A stretch of DNA of 64,000 nucleotides from NCBI RefSeq assembly GCF_000516985.1, contig NW_006917091.1, positions 6,797,521 to 6,861,520 on the forward strand, in the 5' to 3' direction. The stretch comes from Pestalotiopsis fici W106-1. Lineage: Eukaryota; Ascomycota; Sordariomycetes; Amphisphaeriales; Sporocadaceae. Shown here piece after piece: positions 19,978 to 32,117 of the stretch. A program made the translations under genes and the position numbers. Positions within the stretch are counted from its first letter, which is position 1. Every line of letters starts with the position of its first letter. Under the pieces are notes generated by a model that worked only from the letters and a program-made list of their open reading frames with translations, was not told where the DNA came from and ran no database searches.

Positions 19978-22900
19978 TTATCGCGACGTCCGTAAATCTG
20001 CAAAAAGGGGAAGACAGGGGTTTGAAGCAGATATAAACGGAAAACACCAAGGGTGCATCATCGCTACATAACTCACCTTGAACACTCCATTCATCGGCAG
20101 CACCCGCAGTATCGTTACTATTTATATCCCTCTTTGTCGTCGTTGTTGTGGTGGTCGTAGTCGTTGTGCCAAAGGTAATCTTGCATCGCGCAGCGTGGTA
20201 AACGTTCTGCCATCCTTTGGTGGTGTATTGAGGCCCGCGGAGACAGTAGCCGTTATAGTCTTTAGTCCCGCCAATTTTATAGATTTTGTCCTGACCAAAC
20301 GTGTTGAGGGCACATACTATCGAAAGGTGAGTGAGCATTTGGACAATGGTGATTTAACCCCATGGACACGACCGTAGGCAAGAGGGGCATGTAATTGGGG
20401 CATGTTATCAAGACATGACTTACAAACAGCATCCCAACCGGTAGGTCCGGTATATGAGGTGGTTGCAAAGGAACGGCTCGTGGCATCCCACCATGCATTT
20501 GCGTTGGATGTGCTATCGGCGAGAGACCAAGTATAGTTGCGCTTGAATAGCCACGACGTCTGGGCATTTGGCCGGGTAGTCATACCGTCGGGATCAGGCT
20601 GCCTGTTGGGATATGTCACAGCGCGCTGCTCATTGGCACCTTGAGCACTGGCTGCCGTCCATATCTCCTTGTCTTCTCTCCAACGGAACCAATTGTCAAC
20701 CCTGTCCTCGTCTTTGATATCCAGAGTTGGGTCCAGCTGTCCCCAATTGGTTGACAGATCACCAACCATTTCTGTACATTTGGTATTATTATCAGCACAC
20801 ATCGACAAGCTGTAACAAAGTGTGAAGACTTACTCTGACACGTGCTACCTGCCCAGCCACCATTCTGGAATCCAGGGACACAAGTTGCCGACCGGCTACC
20901 TGTGGAAGCCCCGAAGTTACCCCCTTCCTCAGATGACGCCCATGGTGCTTCATCGCACTCTAGCTGGGGCTTCGCCTTGGCTGTGGTACTACCATCGAGC
21001 CCTGTAGCGGTTATAAGTTGTTTTGTAGCGCTATCACAATATCCCGAAGGACACTGCTCATTCCGTCGATCACTAACGCGGTCTAGGTTGTTCGAGTACG
21101 TCAGCACCGTAGGACGGGTCGTCATACTCTTCCAGCCGTCGCACATTCCTTTCTGCAAAAATGTCGTGTGCTTCCCGTCCGGGAATGGATTTACTTGCAC
21201 GGGCCCAAACAGGTCGCAATTGAAGCGAAGTTCCGGTAATTTAACGTCGGCTTTTGAGCCTGGGGGACACGTGAGCTGTTGAGTGAAATCGGGCGTGTTC
21301 GGGGACAGGCCATCATTGTCATCAGTGTCATCTCGTGCCAGGAGATCCAGCCCAGACCTGATGACTACGGAGCCGTTTATCGGCGACGGCTCCTCAAGGC
21401 CCCGTTTAGAGACGAGTGGGATTTCTCCGTTTACGGGCCCGTAAATATCAATACGCTTATCCGGTGTGTAGGCCTGCTGCGGTCCCGTTGCCTTCAAGGA
21501 TGTGAGTCAACCTCATTGAGATGCAGGGGAAATGCGATAGACTTACCCAATTCAGAATGCCCAAGATAACGGCTGTAGCTTTGTAGCCTATATTATAAAA
21601 GGCATAGACACCGTAGCTGTACTGGAACGATCCCGTGGTCGTGCTCACCTGACCCGAAGCTTGGAATGAGAGGTCGCCCATCACGTATCCCGTGAGCTGT
21701 GCGTCCATGATGGTCGTGCTCACCAAACTTCCGCCGCCAATCTTGATACCTACGTTAGCCTCGGGAGTCACAATTACATCCAACTGGGCGTCGATTTCAA
21801 CCCCGGCCTCGAATGTTGGCGCGATCGTGTCGGGAGCTGGCTTCTTAACGTCACTGTCGAGTCCAAGCAGCTGCTGGGCGTCCTCGCTCTCTGCGGCATC
21901 TGATGGCCAGTAAACCTCGGCTTTGCCAAAGTTGAGCGTAGCCCCGGCATTGGCCTCGCCATGAATGGTAATTTTACCACGAATCTAAGTATCATGTTAG
22001 GATATATTGTGCTTGGCGATATTTTCACAGTCGTTCCAAATGCTGCAGAGTTCTCACTCACCTCTCCATATACATCCAGGGTCGGTCCCACAGCCGCAAT
22101 TCCTTTGACGGCCAAACCTGGGTATGCAAGCGTGTCGATGATCTTCTTACGACCAGAGGAATATTGCATCACTGCATTTCCCTCTAGGTGAAGACCGACG
22201 TACGCTGAGGGCTCCATGCCGAGATACGCGTAGACTTCGGGCGACGCGGGAGGAATAAACTGGCCTTGGAAGTAGTATGCATATGTGGCATCCATCTGTA
22301 TCCTGGCTTCCAAGTCCATTCTCAGATTAGCCGAGAAGGTCTCACCTGGGCAACCCCACTGGGCCGAGAATAGATTGATGCTGTCTTGCCATCCCAAGGG
22401 GATTACGCCCAGGTCAGACTTTTCAATGGTTGTCAATTTCTTGATCCAAGTTCCAATGACTCCCCACCATCTAATAATCATTCGAAGTTAGCGGTCCATC
22501 ATTTGGCTTTATTAAGTATGGTATAGAATGAGACGAGAAAGGAGGATGAGAAGGCAAGACGGTGGTGGTGAGGTGAAAAAGGGCTTACCGTTTATCGACC
22601 GATGAATCGGCGACATCTGTACCATCATTCCCACATCGGGCGGCAATGGGCTCCATTGGCACTGTGACATTGAGAGGAGCCGATCTCTTTCTTATGGCCT
22701 TATCCCTCATGGCTGCCCTCTTGACACGAGACTGCCAGTCGGGCATGCTGCTCCTCTTCTTGCTAGGGTCCGCAGCATCAACTTCGTCCCAGTATCCCAG
22801 CAGATTCGTATAGTCGACGCGAAGATAGACGGGGTCAGTATCGCGCTTGTGGGAGATGGCTAGGAAGTTATAATCAATCTTGACTTCGTAAACGGGATTC

Positions 22901-25900
22901 GTCTGATGGATTCCTTCCACAGTTCGATGCTCGACATGATGTGCAGGAAGAACCACATCATCATCTGTCTTGAGCTCCCTTACGGAAACGACACGAGCAA
23001 AGGGGCCTTCTCCAACATGATCTGGCATCCGGATGATGGTGTCTTCAGCACCTCCGATCCAGATACGCGCACACTGAGAGGAGTCTGCGGGGAAGTTGCA
23101 ATAAAATTGGAACGTCTCCTCCGTATGTTCAAATACCGCGTCCATAACCGACTGATTATACGTCACGATTGACCGCTTGATGTTAGGGATCTCGGCCTCC
23201 TTTCGCACGATAGTATTGGTCGTAGAGAAGGAGTTGTCGATGGAACCTTCCGGCCCGTCGAGCATTAGGAAACCATAGGCATCAGTCCCGTCCTCGGAGG
23301 ATGATTGGCCGTCATCCTTGTCGTTGTTTGTGAACTCGTCGCTGTACTGCCACATCACGTCGGACTCGCCTGGCGTGTTATAGTAGGTCTTGAAGACCTT
23401 TTCGGGATCCACGGGCCATTTCGAGTTGTACTTGGTCTGAAGGTCGCAGCACAGTGGATAGTGCATATCCACGCCTACCGGGGCGACTACGCCGTCACAA
23501 GAGACTGGGAAAGTCACGTCGGAAGCCGCGGCAGGTGCTGGTGGAGGATCAAGAGCGGTGGCAATCTGGATTTGGTTTTTACCACATGGTTGGGGTAGGC
23601 AAATATTCTCGGGGTCCTGCGTGACCGTAGGGTTATTGTTGGACCAGTTGCAATTTTCCCAAGCCTGCTTTTTTGGACAGCAAAGTGCGCTCTTGAAGCT
23701 AACGTGAACGGGGCTGCCCTTCTTGCCATCTACGGGGGAGACATAAGTATCAGAGCACCACGGAGTGCCATCAGGTTTGTCGAGACGATAGCCTTCGAAC
23801 GTGTAGCCATCGTTGCACTGTGGGTTGGTAGAGATGGGACCCTGGCATGGACTCCAGTAGCAATCCGAGATCAAAGCAGTGGAGTCGCAACAGAGCGATC
23901 GAGTGCCATAATAGCAGCTGTCCTCACCCTTGGCATCCAGGTAGCTGTCTGTATTAAGCTGGAATTGAGAGCTGCCGCAGAAACCCGAGCAGCCAACTTC
24001 GCTGCGGATCGGGGCCCCAACCCATCCGCAGTTCTGGGGAAGGGCATCCTTGGGGCAGCAGATATTCCGCCACCAGCCCTTGCTGCATTCCCCGAAGTAG
24101 TCATGGCCCAGTGCTTGTTTGGGAGTGTGTGCCGTAGAAACAGACTGTAAATCAGCGAATCCATATGTCAGCATGCTTACTTTCGGGCAACATTGGGAAG
24201 AAAGGGGGACTGGGGGTTGACTAGGTAGACGAGCTACAAGAAAAGAGGCGCGTAGGAGAATCATAAACCACGAACCTGATATCCACTTGGGCAGACCTGT
24301 TCAGAACCTTGCTGTCCAGGACTGCCGTCTGTACATCTTGGTGTCACGAAACAGTTTTGCCCAGTGTACGCAGCGAATTGATCGGCTAGCGCTGCCTCGG
24401 CCTCTGGGCTCAGGCCACCGCCCTCGAGCTGCAGCAGCGAGGTGTCCCCCATGACGCCATCATAGGCTTCAAAGGTTGAGTTATCCTGGTCGAGAGCCCA
24501 GATCATGAGACCGCTCAGGCATCTCTTGGAGAGAAAAGCCTTCTTGTCAGTCCACGACTGCTCGTCATCATAGGAAATCCATTGATCACCGTCATAGACG
24601 TTGAACTTGACCGTAGAAGTTTCGTTGTAGAAGGTATGAACATCCACTAGTAAGGAATAAAATCAGCAATGCCTCCATTGATGCGGTGTTGTGCGTCCCG
24701 AGGGCGACGGCGACAGCCATCCCCTCGAAACTGTTTTCAAGAGGAAAGAAACTTACAGCTGCTATTGCGCGCCGCGATCTCTTGATAAGTCAAAATTCCC
24801 ACGGTGCCGGAACAAGTCCCGGCGCGGCCTCCCGAGCTGAACTCACAGACGCCATTGGGCTCGTAACAACTGGAGTCCGCCATGGTGAAAGAGCGGCCAT
24901 AGAAGCCCATTCCGAACACCACATTAGAAGGGTCAATGCCGTTGCGCCACAAGAGGTCAAGACCCGAATCAATCTCGGTGATGTCAGTGTGGCCCTTGAG
25001 GTACGGACCCGTCCAATGATTGTCATGATCCCAAGTACCATGCTATAGTGATTTCAAGTCCATCATGTCAGCTTTAGAACCTAACCGCGTTGCTAGGACA
25101 CCTGTCTTGAAGGACAGCAGATCACTTACCAAGTCGTATGACATCAGGTTGAACCATGACACATATTTTTGCATACTCTTGATGTTGAATCCTCGCAGAT
25201 ACCAGTAGCTTGTTGGCAGTGTGACTGAAATCGTCCAACCAGGATTTTTTGCATCGAACGCGTCGCGCAGATCAGACACCAATAGCACGTAGGCATCAGC
25301 ATCCGAGGGGATACCACCGCGATCATCCGCAGAGGGGTATTCCCAGTCTATTCAGAGAAAATGATATGAGCATGGTTGATGACATGCTTGGGGAATCAGC
25401 GTCTTACCTAGATCAATACCATCTAATCCGTACTTTGTGAGAAAGTCAACGACAGAGTTGATAAAAGTCTGTCGATTGTCGTAGTCATTGGCCACTAGCG
25501 ATACCGTTTAGTCAACCCACTTCTATATGCATGTCACCAGGGAATGCTTCTGACTTACTGTCTGACCAACGAGTCTGGTCGGGAGGGTCACTAAAATCCC
25601 AGCCTCCAACCGATATGCAAACGTGTAGTCCTGGGTTATTGACCTTCAAAAGGGAGGAGCGGTAGATCAGGCTCCCATAGCCAGTCTCCAGTTTGTAGTC
25701 ACTCCCGAAGTTGATAAAAGCTAGGTTTAAATGTGTAAGGCCAGCGACAATGATCTCTTCAGGCTCAAAGACATTGCAGGAGTGCTCAATGGCGAAGAGC
25801 TCATAGTATCCTATACGACGTTCATAGCTAAGTGCATTGGTGTTTGCTGTGCACTCTTCTGGCCGCCTGTGAAGTAGTCAGACAATTTCATATCCCTATT

Positions 25901-26434
25901 ACCAGAATTGTATATAATTCAAACAGTCAAGTATAGACTTACGGAGCATCACCGCATCCACCACCGTCCGAGTTTGGCTGACATCCATCGCCGCAGAAAT
26001 CAGATGTAGTACCGCAAAATCCCCATTTACTATAAGCAATGTCAGGTTAGCAGATGGGCGGGTAGTTAGAAACCGCTATGCACAATCGATATATATATTG
26101 TAGCATAGAACCAAGGGTGTGCGTACCTGCAACAGACATTGATGGGGCAATCTCCAGGGGCTACAGCAGCATATTGACCACACTCGGCCGTGGCATTGCA
26201 ATTGCTTTTGCAGCCGGCATCAACGCTACAGTATTCGGGACCAAAGCCGCATGCGTTGTTGCCATTGCAGCAACCAGATTCACATGGTACGGCATCTGAA
26301 CAGGTTCCTCCTGAGCCGGGCGATTGGGTTTGAGAAAAGACAAATACTGAGAAAAGAATGAAAATCAAGAGAAAGTTGCGAACGAGAGTGTTGGGTGATC
26401 CCATAATGAGGACTCCTCCGCCGTGTCGAGTCAT
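19978..26434 (-). CDS. Large CBM18-GH18 chitinase, subgroup C / killer-toxin-like
   Basis: Fourteen phase-consistent exons: 26434-26127, 26029-25943, 25866-25559, 25494-25408, 25347-25130, 25042-24757, 24646-24276, 24144-22589, 22470-22062, 21984-21547, 21491-20834, 20771-20424, 20316-20077, 19997-19978; 1777 residues. ATG 26404 is an alternative start that places the signal peptide (FLLIFILFSVFVFSQ) closer to the N-terminus. Residues 45-135 carry hevein-like chitin-binding repeats (CCSKWGFCGTTSDFCG). Residues 145-485 are GH18: SVGGW, the catalytic DGIDLDWE (E266), MGFYGRSF and LMIWALDQD. Residues 560-780 are Cys-rich modules (CCPK...NCGW, LCCDS). Residues 1074-1356 are alternating hydrophobic/polar beta-like segments. 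A Cys-containing C-terminus with an 11-Thr run follows. Such proteins are secreted, degrade chitin and resemble the alpha/beta precursor of yeast killer toxins; roles proposed are antagonism of other fungi or wall remodelling. Divergent from a LysM gene. The 20-nt last exon is the least certain part. Confidence 0.87.
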
Positions 26435-27410
26435 GTTTGACAGACAACGTGGAAGCCTTCCGTGCTAGAAGGGCTTCACAAGAAAGTGTAATGAGTGAGA
26501 ACCTCAGTCAAAGATGCGAGGACATGAAAGCAAGATTCCTAGGTTATGGACTTTGAAAGCATCTTGGCAGATTTTGATGCTTTCCACGCGTGACCATAAC
26601 ACCGAATAACACCATGCACTTGATAGTGGACATTGTCAGATCGTGTTAGTCAACGACTGCTACCCTAGTCAGGTTGCGCTGTACTTTCAGAGCTATCGTC
26701 CATGGTTCCGACACCGATCGGCCGAGCCATACACGAAGGATCAATATCATGCAGTCAGTTCATTAGCATTGCAAAGGATTCGGTCCAATCGATGTCACAT
26801 GCGAGTCGGGCCTCTATACCGTTAGGTAGTTTAAAGGAGTCCTGGATTGATAAAAGTCCCCAAGTTACAGGGTTCCTAGAAAAGCCTCAGCATTTGGACA
26901 GGGTAATGTTCACAGGCACCATCTCGCCATTTTTGTTCCTGATCAAAGTCAATATATCGAGTCGCGCTTAGATTCAAGCAAAGTCCCCACCGGTTTGTAT
27001 CAAGAGGCCAATAGGATTTGTCGGGTGTCGCGATTGATAAAGTTGGCCAAGCTAGTCAGGTACTCAAACAGATGGCAAGGCATTGCTCCGTCTGTGCCGC
27101 AATATCAGTCACAAATCATACAACGCCCGAAGACCCTTGCATGCTGACTGCGTTGACTTATAATTGTGCTTCAGGGGTTTTGTCGGTCCGGCTGAGAGTC
27201 TCATCAATAGGGTATACCTGCATATTTGTTTATAGACATTTCCGACATTGTCGCATGAGCTCATACGCAAAAGACACAGGAAGTAAAACAAGCATCGAGC
27301 GACATGACAGAAAATGCCAATCACGCATCGGTCGTGCTCTGTTTGGGACCTTGTTTCTGTGCCATCAATTCAAGATTGGTAACATCACGGCCTCCACCAT
27401 CTGCGACATC
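26435..27410. promoter_or_regulatory. Divergent promoter region between chitinase and LysM genes
   Basis: The start codons of the chitinase (minus) and the LysM gene (plus) are 976 bases apart with no gene between, so they may share control elements. An open frame runs into the LysM ATG from upstream but has no signal peptide and reads as leader. No defined operator could be assigned. Confidence 0.45.
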
Positions 27411-29489
27411 ATGAGACTTGTAACTACAGCAGTGCTGTTATGGCAGCTTCTGGCTCCTGTCACGCAAGCGGTCAAGTTGTGGTCTGCCCCGGCTGCAATA
27501 CCTACATCAGTACCAGCAACTTGTCGTGCAGTACTGGTGCAGGACATTGCTTGCACCTATGGCAACAACAGTCTTGTCACGGCTGCTCAGGCGGCAAACG
27601 GTCTGGCACTCGTTGACAGCGAGGCCACGACGTATTGCACGACGGGCTGCTATCAGTCTTTGAAGACATTTCAAACCAATGTCGATGCCAGGTGCGGCAA
27701 CACGGAGTACACGCTCTTCCTCAACAGCAATTACACACAATCCGCTGCCGCTCTCGCCGATGGGCTCAGCTGGGCCTACAATCTGACCTGCATTCAAGAC
27801 GCGCAAGTGATATCTTGTCCTTCTACACTATAATGAAAACCTCTTGTCTGACCGTTATTAGATCTGGCTTCTGTCTTTCAAGCCTGTATGCCGGCAATGA
27901 AACAGCATGTTCGGACTGTGCTCTCAAGTACGGAGCTGCGATGCTGAGCTCAGATTATGGGAGAGAAAAGTTGAGCCCAGACACTTTCTCCTCGATGGTT
28001 TCATCATGTGGTGCAGACCCGGCAAGCTATACCTACAGCTACACCTCAACAACGGCCGTCTCAACGACCACGGGGACTGCAACGTCAGTAACTACAAAGC
28101 AATCTTTCCTGCAGCCTGATTTGTCCCTTTTCCCCATCTCCTACTTGAATTGTGGAGTGTGAGCTGACACACAGAGAGTACTAGCACAACCTCAACGACA
28201 TCGTCACCAACGTGCACCAGGAAAATTTATACCGTACAGTCCTCTGACACTTGCCAGTCCATCTCCGAGGCCAACGGAGTAGGCACTGATCTAATGATTA
28301 ACCGCAATTACTTGGATTACAATTGCACAGTTCTTACCGAGGGCATGTCTTTGTGCTTGCAAGACACCTGCACCATCCATACTCTTGGTAGTAATGAGAC
28401 CTGTGACGGGATACTCAGCGGCCAATCGTTTTCCCTCATCCAGCTGGTCTCCTGGAATCCGTACTTACAACACATGCCTTCTACGCATGCTTCATCATTG
28501 CTAACCTTCGACGCAGGACCATTCACTCGAATTGTGACAACTTGGCTGCCATGGAAGGGCGCAGCATCTGCCTCTCGTAAGCTCACCAATTCCATACGTG
28601 CCGTGGTATCCCAATATTATAGTTACAACGTGATATTTCTATGACGGCCAAAGACTGACCAACTTTATCACCGGTAGACCACCAGGGGGTGGAACGCTTG
28701 ATTTCAATTCTTCGACCAGTATCACGCCGACATCAACACTGTGAGTCAATGGTTCAAGGCCCATATTTTTCATGGACCTCCCCTAACAGGCATTCCCAAA
28801 TAGAAATGCAAGCATTGTAACCAGCTGGGTGTCTGCCACTGGCACGATTCCCACCACCAACTTTACCACATCGTGGTATTCGTCCGAGTTTGACTCGACC
28901 GCCACGGCCACCATCACGGCCACCATGGACTTCAACGAGACTTTGGCATCTGAGCTGGCCCAACAGACACAGTACTGCTGGCTGACGGACGAGGACATGG
29001 ACTACCTCGACGAGGAAGACTACGCCGCGGGCTGTCAGAGCCTCATGGACGAGTATTGCTTCCCGACGGCCGGCGCCCCCGTGCCACCTTCGCCCACCCG
29101 CATCCCGGCCGTGTGTACCCCGGACCGCAGCACGTATATCCCATCTACTACCACCACTACCGCGGCTGCCGCTACACCAACTCCTTATCAGCCCAACATG
29201 ATTGCCAACTGTCAACAGTTCTGGAAGGTCATAAGCGGGGACACATGTCAGGGAATTGCCGATGAATTCTCAATCACTCTGACACAGGTAAGATATCTCG
29301 TGTTGCAATTCCAAGAGCGCTATCACTTTTGATAAGCGGGTCCTCGTTTTCAGTCTTCCCAATCGTTGCATTGCTGTTTGTAGTCCGTCTTGCTGACAAT
29401 TCATGACACAGTTTTATGGATGGAACCCTGATGTGGGGGATAGCTGTCAAACACTGTTCCTCGGTTATTATGTTTGTGTGAGTGCTTGA
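27411..29489 (+). CDS. Secreted multi-LysM chitin-binding protein
   Basis: Seven exons: 27411-27802, 27862-28087, 28177-28460, 28517-28576, 28678-28740, 28804-29287, 29412-29489; 528 residues with phases matching throughout. Residues 1-20 form a signal peptide (RLVTTAVLLWQLLAPVTQA). A Cys-rich N-terminal region without a clear LysM core is followed by three LysM modules: YTVQSSDTCQSISEANGV, HTLGSNETCDGILSGQSF...VSWNP, and WKVISGDTCQGIADEFSI...FYGWNP, separated by Ser/Thr-rich linkers. LysM binds chitin oligomers; fungal secreted forms sequester chitin fragments or shield hyphae. Pairing with a subgroup C chitinase is a recurrent arrangement in fungi. The first intron uses a GC donor. Size and module order resemble Trichoderma TAL6-type proteins. 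Whether it binds released oligomers or the producer's own wall is not decided by sequence. Confidence 0.89.
27803..27861 (+). other. GC-AG intron in the LysM gene
   Basis: The junction GACGC|GCAAGT...TTATTAG|A keeps phase 2-1 and gives Ala, continuing into GFCLSSLYAGNETACSDC. The only nearby GT donor (CAA|GTGATA) would put the next exon out of frame. GCAAGT is the usual extended consensus of GC donors. Confidence 0.75.
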
Positions 29490-30073
29490 TCACCAATAAA
29501 AGAGAAGCTCTTGAGACTGGTTAGAGATTTTGATTTGGGCGCCCATCTTCCAAGCATGGATTTCACAAAGTGTTTTGCTTTCTTGCGGATCATGCGATAG
29601 TTTTAACTTCCTTGTAACATTATATATAAAGTTTGCACCGATCAATACCTCAGCCCTCAAAAATGTGCCCTCGGTCACCAAATCCCCTAGAAATACAAAT
29701 GTATAGTTATATTCCCGTGCAAAGCGAGGAGAAAATTAAGTCATATCTACACAACGGTTCCCAACATGAAGCGTGCTCGATACTGGCAGTCTGGTGCTAA
29801 ACTGGAACCACCCACTATAATGTAGCCACTGTTGAGGGGCGGTAGCTCCATAAGGGGTTTTAGCGGGGTGTGGTGGCGCCATTAGCGTTAACCTTACCCT
29901 ATACACTCACTCTTTGGCCACCAAGTGATAAGCACTGTCGCCAGCCACTGTTGTTCACACGCTTCAGCTCACGATGAATAGAGTTCTGGTTTATACTTTT
30001 GATTCTAACACAATACCAATATCGGAACTCAGAGCTGCAAAGATATACCAGGGCAGGCATAGAGTGACTAAAT
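29490..30073. other. Convergent intergenic region
   Basis: 3' flanks of the LysM gene and the gene ending at 30074; nothing else seen. Confidence 0.55.
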
Positions 30074-31101
30074 TCAATCTAGAGCATACAACACACGTCC
30101 AATCTCTCCAGAGATTGTATACTTCTCGCCCAATTCGCTTCCAGGGTCTCGATTGGCGTATGGGTTGCTCCTATGACGATCGTTCCAGAAGTTACTGTCC
30201 CGGAACTTTCGAGCATTCCACGCATCTCGCATTTCCCACGTTTCTGTGCACGGTAGTCGTGACTCGCGCACAATATTCCCGCGCGCGTCGAGGAACAAAA
30301 GACGCAACTTGTCCGTCTCGAAGGCCTCGAGGTCGGCAACGATGAGAAAGCTCGCCACAACATTCGACTGTAAGTCCTGGCCAGCGCGGCCAGCCTCTAC
30401 CTCGTCTGGTGTCAAGTGGTCGGCCGAGTTGCGCAGATTCTCGCGCAGCTCTTGGAGTTTGTCTGGTCTGCCCAGATGGCGGTTGGAGTACGGATCGTAA
30501 TCGTACACAGGGCCCAGAAGCTCTGGCAAAACCTCAAAGACGGTGGACCAATCGCGATTGAATAGGTCCGGGTCGTCGAGGATCGTCCATTCGCGGCAGT
30601 CCTCCTCAAAGGCCGGATCATAGTCCTCGTCCGTTTCCCGCCATTCACTGAACTTGGCGTCCGAGTCCTCGTCGTAATGGGTGCGTAACCACACCTCCTC
30701 ATCGTTGCGGTTCCGCCACAAATGCAGTGCCGCATCGCGCCAACGAAGAGGCCGCCAAGGCGAGAGGACCTCGCGGACCTCGCGCTCTGTTGGGATGCGC
30801 GCGACGGTCGTGGCCCGACGCTTGCGACCAGTAGCATCCCATTCTTCAGGGAAAGCGTCGAGCTGGGTAAAGGCCCTGATCAGGTCGCGCCGCTGGTCGC
30901 CTGCCGAGGCGGTTGACGAAAAGTCCCAATGACGCTACATCAGAAGGAAAGAAAATACGCGTCAGTGCTTTGGAAGCCTAGAGGTCACAGTACTGGTACC
31001 CCAGAGAGGCTGCTTACAATGAGGTATTGCTCCGCAGGAAATGCGCCCCAGGGTGGGGTCACGTCGGCCGCTGGCCCGAGAGCTTGACCTTGATCTGCCA
31101 T
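30074..31101 (-). CDS. Conserved-looking hypothetical protein, 314 residues
   Basis: Exons 31101-31018 (ATG, ends ATT|GTAAGC) and 30934-30074, in phase 0. The protein begins MADQGQALGPAADVTPPWG, has no signal peptide or membrane helix and is acidic, rich in Asp/Glu/Arg/Trp (HYDEDSDAKFSEWRETDEDY; DWSTVFEVLPELLGPVYDYD). Strong Arg/Asp codon usage and an unbroken frame support a real gene. It is probably a soluble cytosolic or nuclear protein. Family not recognised. It lies between the two LysM genes, convergent with the first and divergent from the second, so it interrupts an otherwise chitin-related locus. Confidence 0.75.
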
Positions 31102-32117
31102 TATTTCTGATGCCTCCTCAGCGTTCGGGTATTGTGAGTAAGGGCGCAACACGGTTGGTGATGATCAGAGACGGGATGTGAGAGGCGGAGGGGGGTTTCC
31201 GTGCACGCTGTGGTACAGTGCAGTGTATTCAGTTGTCGGGTAAACGCATATCGAATACTCCTCGTTGGGGTTACATAGCTCGAGGCTGATTTTGTGCCGC
31301 CGGGCAAACAACCTGAATTTGGATATTCCTGGCCGTCATGTGCTAAATCCTCCGACCGTTAAACTGGTGTTCTCAAGTTACATGGTGTATATTACCCAGT
31401 GGTGTTAGCCTGGAAAGCTCGCAAATTGCGCATCCCTCGGCCGCATGCACTTTATGCAGCCACATTTAGATGTATGAATATTTCATCCAATAGCACACAA
31501 CTCGTACCACCAATATTGGAGAACATCTTCTGAGGATCCTTCCGGGCATTTCCATGTCCATGGCTATAGCTTTTCCTGGAATTTCCTTAATTGGCCAGTG
31601 CTTACAATTAACCTTGCATGTCGCCCTGCTAGGCTCATCCGAATCATCCATGTCTTTATCAAGCGACAACCTCCTTGAACTTGCATTCAATCTAAGCTTA
31701 TTATTAACTCTCCAAAAACCTAAATATATGGCCTCTAGCCCCCGCGCCCCCTGTTCGAGAAATCAATAGCGTATGCTTCTGTACGGCGCATGGAACGAGA
31801 AACTGGTTATCAGCTCACCTGACATCCGATATTGCCTGTAAGCCTCTGCGTTATTGCAATCTTGGGTCCTTCAATATCAGGAAAATGGAGATCAGTCGCC
31901 AGGCATGCCACAGTCATATCATGAGATCAAGTCCGGAGAGCTGTTGATATGAATAGGCTCACAGAATTGAGTCCGCAAGAACTCGGTGCATTGATTAGCT
32001 ATCCCGTTCCCTAATAGCAAAGCGGTCATTTTGCGGTTGCCATAACGCCTTTGATATTTTCATTGTCCCTCTTCACATAGTTGTTACCGCTCCTAGGTAC
32101 TCTCCAGAAACTTCGCC
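31102..32117. other. Divergent intergenic region
   Basis: Promoters of the hypothetical gene at 31101 and the second LysM gene. No supportable gene or defined site. Confidence 0.5.

Noticed and set aside
20130..20175. ACN-rich repeat as a microsatellite
   Set aside because: It lies inside a chitinase exon and simply encodes the 11-Thr run.
27018..27410. N-terminal extension of the first LysM protein
   Set aside because: It lacks a signal peptide and coding character; ATG 27411 is directly followed by a clean signal sequence.
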